Source: Ignelater luminosus (taxonomy: Eukaryota; Arthropoda; Insecta; Coleoptera; Elateridae). Taken from it: DNA of 64,000 nucleotides. Position numbers and translations under genes: made by a program. Below, piece after piece: positions 60,784 through 64,000 of the stretch. Position 1 is the stretch's first letter; the number at the start of each line of letters is the position of its first letter. The DNA lies in contig VTPC01091312.1 of assembly GCA_011009095.1 (NCBI GenBank), positions 113,045-177,044 on the forward strand. Reading direction: 5' to 3'. The notes below the pieces were generated by a model. That model was not told the origin of the DNA. It saw only the letters and a program-made list of their open reading frames with translations, and ran no database searches.

Positions 60784-63214
60784 TTGTTTGACGTAGAAGT
60801 TTTGGCATACTTTGATCTGTTTTGAAATGTATTTATAACGTTTATAAACCTGTTTTGTAAGAAATAATGGAATGAATCTTTAGTAATAATAATTTTGATA
60901 CAAGAATTAATAAATCATGGCAGGTATAATAAATTGCAAAAAATATGCAAATTAAAAAAGCATAAAAAGCCAGAAACATTCTTTTGAAAGTTTTGATAAA
61001 ACATTTTTAAAACATTCTGGTAGCAGCAATCATTTTTTAGATTAAACTGTTTAATGTTTTTATTTGATATAAGTTTTTTTAGTTTCTCGATTTACTTATG
61101 TTAGATAGTAAGAGGAATTTGTTAGAAAAAGGGATCAAATGGAATGGATAAGTGAGATGAAATTGCTCTTTTATTATAATTCCACTTTTAAATTTATTTC
61201 TAATTTAAATCCTTTCTCCAAGTTTAGTACAAAATTTCTAAACTTTTTCAAGTTATCAAAAAAATATTGATAGAATGGATGTTGGATTTAAAATTCGCGA
61301 CCAAATTGGGATTTTATAGAAATCTGTTGATCGATATATTTCTCAGATGAAATTTACATAAAAATAGAAAACAATGAAGACACAAATCTCCTGAAATGAA
61401 CACTAATGTGGAATAAAAACCATCATAAAAATGAGAAAATCTACAGGTTCAATAAAAGAACGCTGCTGCTGATCAGTAATAAATCTAACAAACAATGGAG
61501 AAATCAGAAATTAACAGATTCCAATTGAATGCACGGTTTAAATAGGATTTTGTATCACCATACTTAAGAAAGAAAATTATTTATAGTTTTCAAAATGAAA
61601 AGATAAGACCAACTAACCTTAAACAAATTCCATTTAATTTAATTATATCGTCCTGTATATTATTTTTTACAGACAGTTTACAAAATCAAAAAAGCATCAT
61701 GCGTTGTTTGCATTATTTAAATCTAAACTCTAAACGGAAAAATCCAACGCTACTTGTTCGGATGATGACGTGCAACAAGTGACAAGCTAGTGTGCTAATG
61801 CATTTGATGTCATGCACAGATTATAAAGTCAGAAATCATGTTAAGAACTATCCCACCAGGCAATTTGTATAAATTTGTGAAGCTTTCTTATATTCCACTT
61901 GCTACGGTACTTTTCTAACAGTTTAATCAAATTCTAATACAACCCTTACATTCTCTAACTCTCTCTCTCTCTCTTTATCTTAAGCTACATTAGAATAAAT
62001 TAAAATGCTTTTACTCCTGAGATTATTTTATATAAATTCCAAATAAGCACACAGTTAACTCATAAAGTAACGTCGCAAAATAGTTTACATCTTTGTGACT
62101 AATGCTTGAATTAATGACATTTTTTACAATGTTACTAATTTAATCAGTTGATTTATCATTAAATTAAACATTAAACAACTTTATGAGTAAACTGAACATA
62201 GAATAAAAAGAAGAAATAATAACAGGACATACTAGCCCAAATAACTGAGCGATGATGCTTATGCTCTATACAGATAAAGAAAGAAACCAAGACACTCTGG
62301 AGAAATGAAGGCTTACTTTATGAAATCTCCGAATGGAAAAGATTATGTGATGACACTAATACTATAAAAGTTAATAAGCGTAATCAAATAACAAAAGACA
62401 AGAAAATAATACTTATGTGGGGCACTTAGATCTAGAAACAAAAGCGAAATTTTATAACAATTGCAAATATTTGCATATGAAGACGGTAGGAAACTTGTTA
62501 TCAAATTGCAAATAATAACCAAAAAAGATTGCGCAAGATTTCTGTACAAGTGATTAAGAAAAATATAACTAAGATCTAAAGAGTAATATGACAGTGACGA
62601 CACACAAAGATTAAGACAACATACGCTTGGCAAAATATGGCTGTTGACAATTGTAACTATGAAACAGTCGATAATATCATGTATCTGGAGTACACTCCTA
62701 ATACCAAAACTAACACAGCGAAAGCAATGCCTCATTGATTTGTATGAACTCTTCAAATGCGTTTAATTGCACTGAAAAGTAAGAACAAGTCATTTTTATC
62801 ATATCGCTCAGAAATTTCTTTTTTGATTCTTATGTTAAATCAAATTGGATTAGATTAGTAAACTTTGCCACATTTCTACATTACATTAATTTTTCATATG
62901 AACAGAAGGGTTGGATCTGTCTGAGAATACAGTACAGGAAAGATAGACAATGTATTTCTTATGATTATACAAAGTGTTGAAATGTAGCATGTTCAAAAGT
63001 TGATCATAAGAACCTCTACCGTATTCTCAAAGTGAAACGCATAGTGCCTCATTTCAATCTTTCCAGCAACATAAAAACATCTCAGCAAAATTAAATGGGG
63101 TTAGATTGTTCTAGGTCATGCTAGGTTAGCTTCAATATAATTCGATTAGGACCGGCAGCCAAATTTTAAAATCAACAAGATTAAAGATGTTACATTGAAT
63201 AGGCAGTAGGTTGC
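60784..63214. other. AT-rich non-coding DNA with a CT microsatellite
   Basis: A CT run (about eight dinucleotides) lies near 61956-61976. The minus-strand frame 62343-62756 (137 codons, TTG start, hydrophobic) is not supported as a gene. Confidence 0.5.
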
Positions 63215-63530
63215 AGGGTACCTGAGAGCAATAGCTGGGAAGACCAGAAGGGACAGAATAAGGAATACGGCGATTAGAGCGTCTTTTGCAACAGAGCCAC
63301 TGGTAGACCGGGTCAAGTCCTCTTAGCTGAGGTGGTTTGGGCACGTTCAAAGGACAGGTACTACAGACAACCATGCAGAAGAAGATGGACAACCTGGCCT
63401 GACAACATCCAGAACTGCCTTCAGAGAAAGAAGCTGCACTTGGGGGCCAGCGATCTAGCTGGCTCGAGACCGTGTAGGATGGAAATGCTTTTTGCTCTCT
63501 ACACAAGTTGGTAGATAGGGCAGGACTAAG
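63215..63530 (+). pseudogene. Non-LTR retrotransposon 3' coding remnant
   Basis: From 63219 the plus strand reads YLRAIAGKTRRDRIRNTAIR, then EPLVDRVKSS-stop-LRWFGHVQRTG. This is the region after the reverse transcriptase typical of insect LINEs (pattern gKTRRDRIRN...LRWFGHvqRm). The Gln before LRWFGH has become TAG (63324-63326). A frameshift near 63350 leads to RYYRQPCRRRWTTWPDNIQN, then LHLGASDLAGSRPCRMEMLF, ending at TAG in 63512-63514. That tail matches the RpRrRW.dni...L pattern at the protein's end. The 5' part of the element is not present in the window, as usual for 5'-truncated LINEs. Confidence 0.75.
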
Positions 63531-64000
63531 CTAAGCTACAGTGAATAGAAAAATTTAGCAAGTGCATAGAAACTGTTTCAGTCCTGGGTGACTGTGAATT
63601 ATACAAACATTTTTATTGAATAGCAAGTGCTAAAAGTTAATAAGCCGTTTTAAAATCAAAGTTCGACAGCTCAAAGATAATATGACTGCGTCAATACATA
63701 TGTAGGTCTGTACAGCCACCTGGGACTAAAAGTAATCAGTAACCAGAGCTCTGACTAGTTTAATGATTGATAAAGTTAGTAGTAATCATTGGTCTTCTGT
63801 TTATCGTTTTTTAGGGTTACAGATGATTCACGTTATCTTACTATTATTATTATCTTTGGTAATTCATATACTTAAAAGAATACCCTAATTAAGACTCTTG
63901 GATATATCCAGTTTATGTTCCTTGGGGACTTCTTAATGCAAAGAAGCAATTCCATTTAGAAAATTGTAACAATAAGGTTTCAAGAGTTTTCTTACGCAAA
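63531..64000. other. AT-rich non-coding DNA to the window end
   Basis: Nothing recognisable. Confidence 0.5.

Noticed and set aside
60344..60825. Open frames on both strands across the 400-N gap
   Set aside because: Same artefact; only a few real codons at each edge.
62343..62756. 137-codon hydrophobic minus-strand ORF
   Set aside because: TTG start, composition of reversed A-rich DNA, no domain or splice context; an ORF of this length is plausible by chance in 64 kb of AT-rich sequence.
1..64000. tRNA, rRNA, snRNA genes and CRISPR arrays
   Set aside because: I looked for A/B-box pairs, U1/U6 and 5S core words, and regularly spaced short repeats and found none.

Overview
The window looks like AT-rich arthropod (most likely insect) genomic DNA. 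The evidence is two mariner transposons of kinds common in insects, ZMYM1-like hAT relics, insect-type LINE fragments, a degenerate CCTAA-rich tract, GT-AG introns and three scaffold gaps (100, 483 and 400 N). Nothing bacterial is visible. It reads as a gene-poor desert or a set of long introns filled with transposable elements of different ages.

Layout: 3.58-4.49 kb holds a degenerate ~285-bp tandem repeat. 7.67-8.46 kb holds a diverged duplicated block. 11.90-13.16 kb is a full-length mariner with perfect 27-bp ends and a frameshifted transposase. 18.8-20.7 kb is a GC-elevated stretch with a minus-strand hAT relic and, at its right edge, a possible first exon (RFX X-box, strong Kozak ATG, consensus donor). 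22.3 kb has a Pao/BEL-type protease relic. 25.8 kb has a short minus-strand ORF next to a gap. 26.90-28.16 kb is a second, mauritiana-type mariner that has lost its first catalytic Asp. 30.26-30.80 kb is a MITE-like element. 32.9, 36.3-36.9 and 63.2-63.5 kb hold LINE relics, the middle one lacking its FADD catalytic motif and sitting between two ~150-bp direct repeats. 35.1-35.4 kb is an unidentified coding relic. 40.3-41.8 kb is a GC-rich island. 43.83 kb has a candidate microexon. 47.17-48.65 kb is an internally deleted hAT, followed by a decayed minus-strand mariner.

The best-preserved system is at 52,334-56,165: a complete MULE (Mutator-like) DNA transposon. It has a 9-bp target duplication, 35-bp terminal inverted repeats that run into arrays of a GCGGCGAA-type octamer, a TATA box, a two-exon gene for a 471-residue FLYWCH-MULE transposase with all catalytic residues, and a poly(A) signal. 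About 1.3 kb further on, an unidentified ORF (57,514-58,104) encodes a probable single-pass membrane protein and is the best candidate for a host gene.
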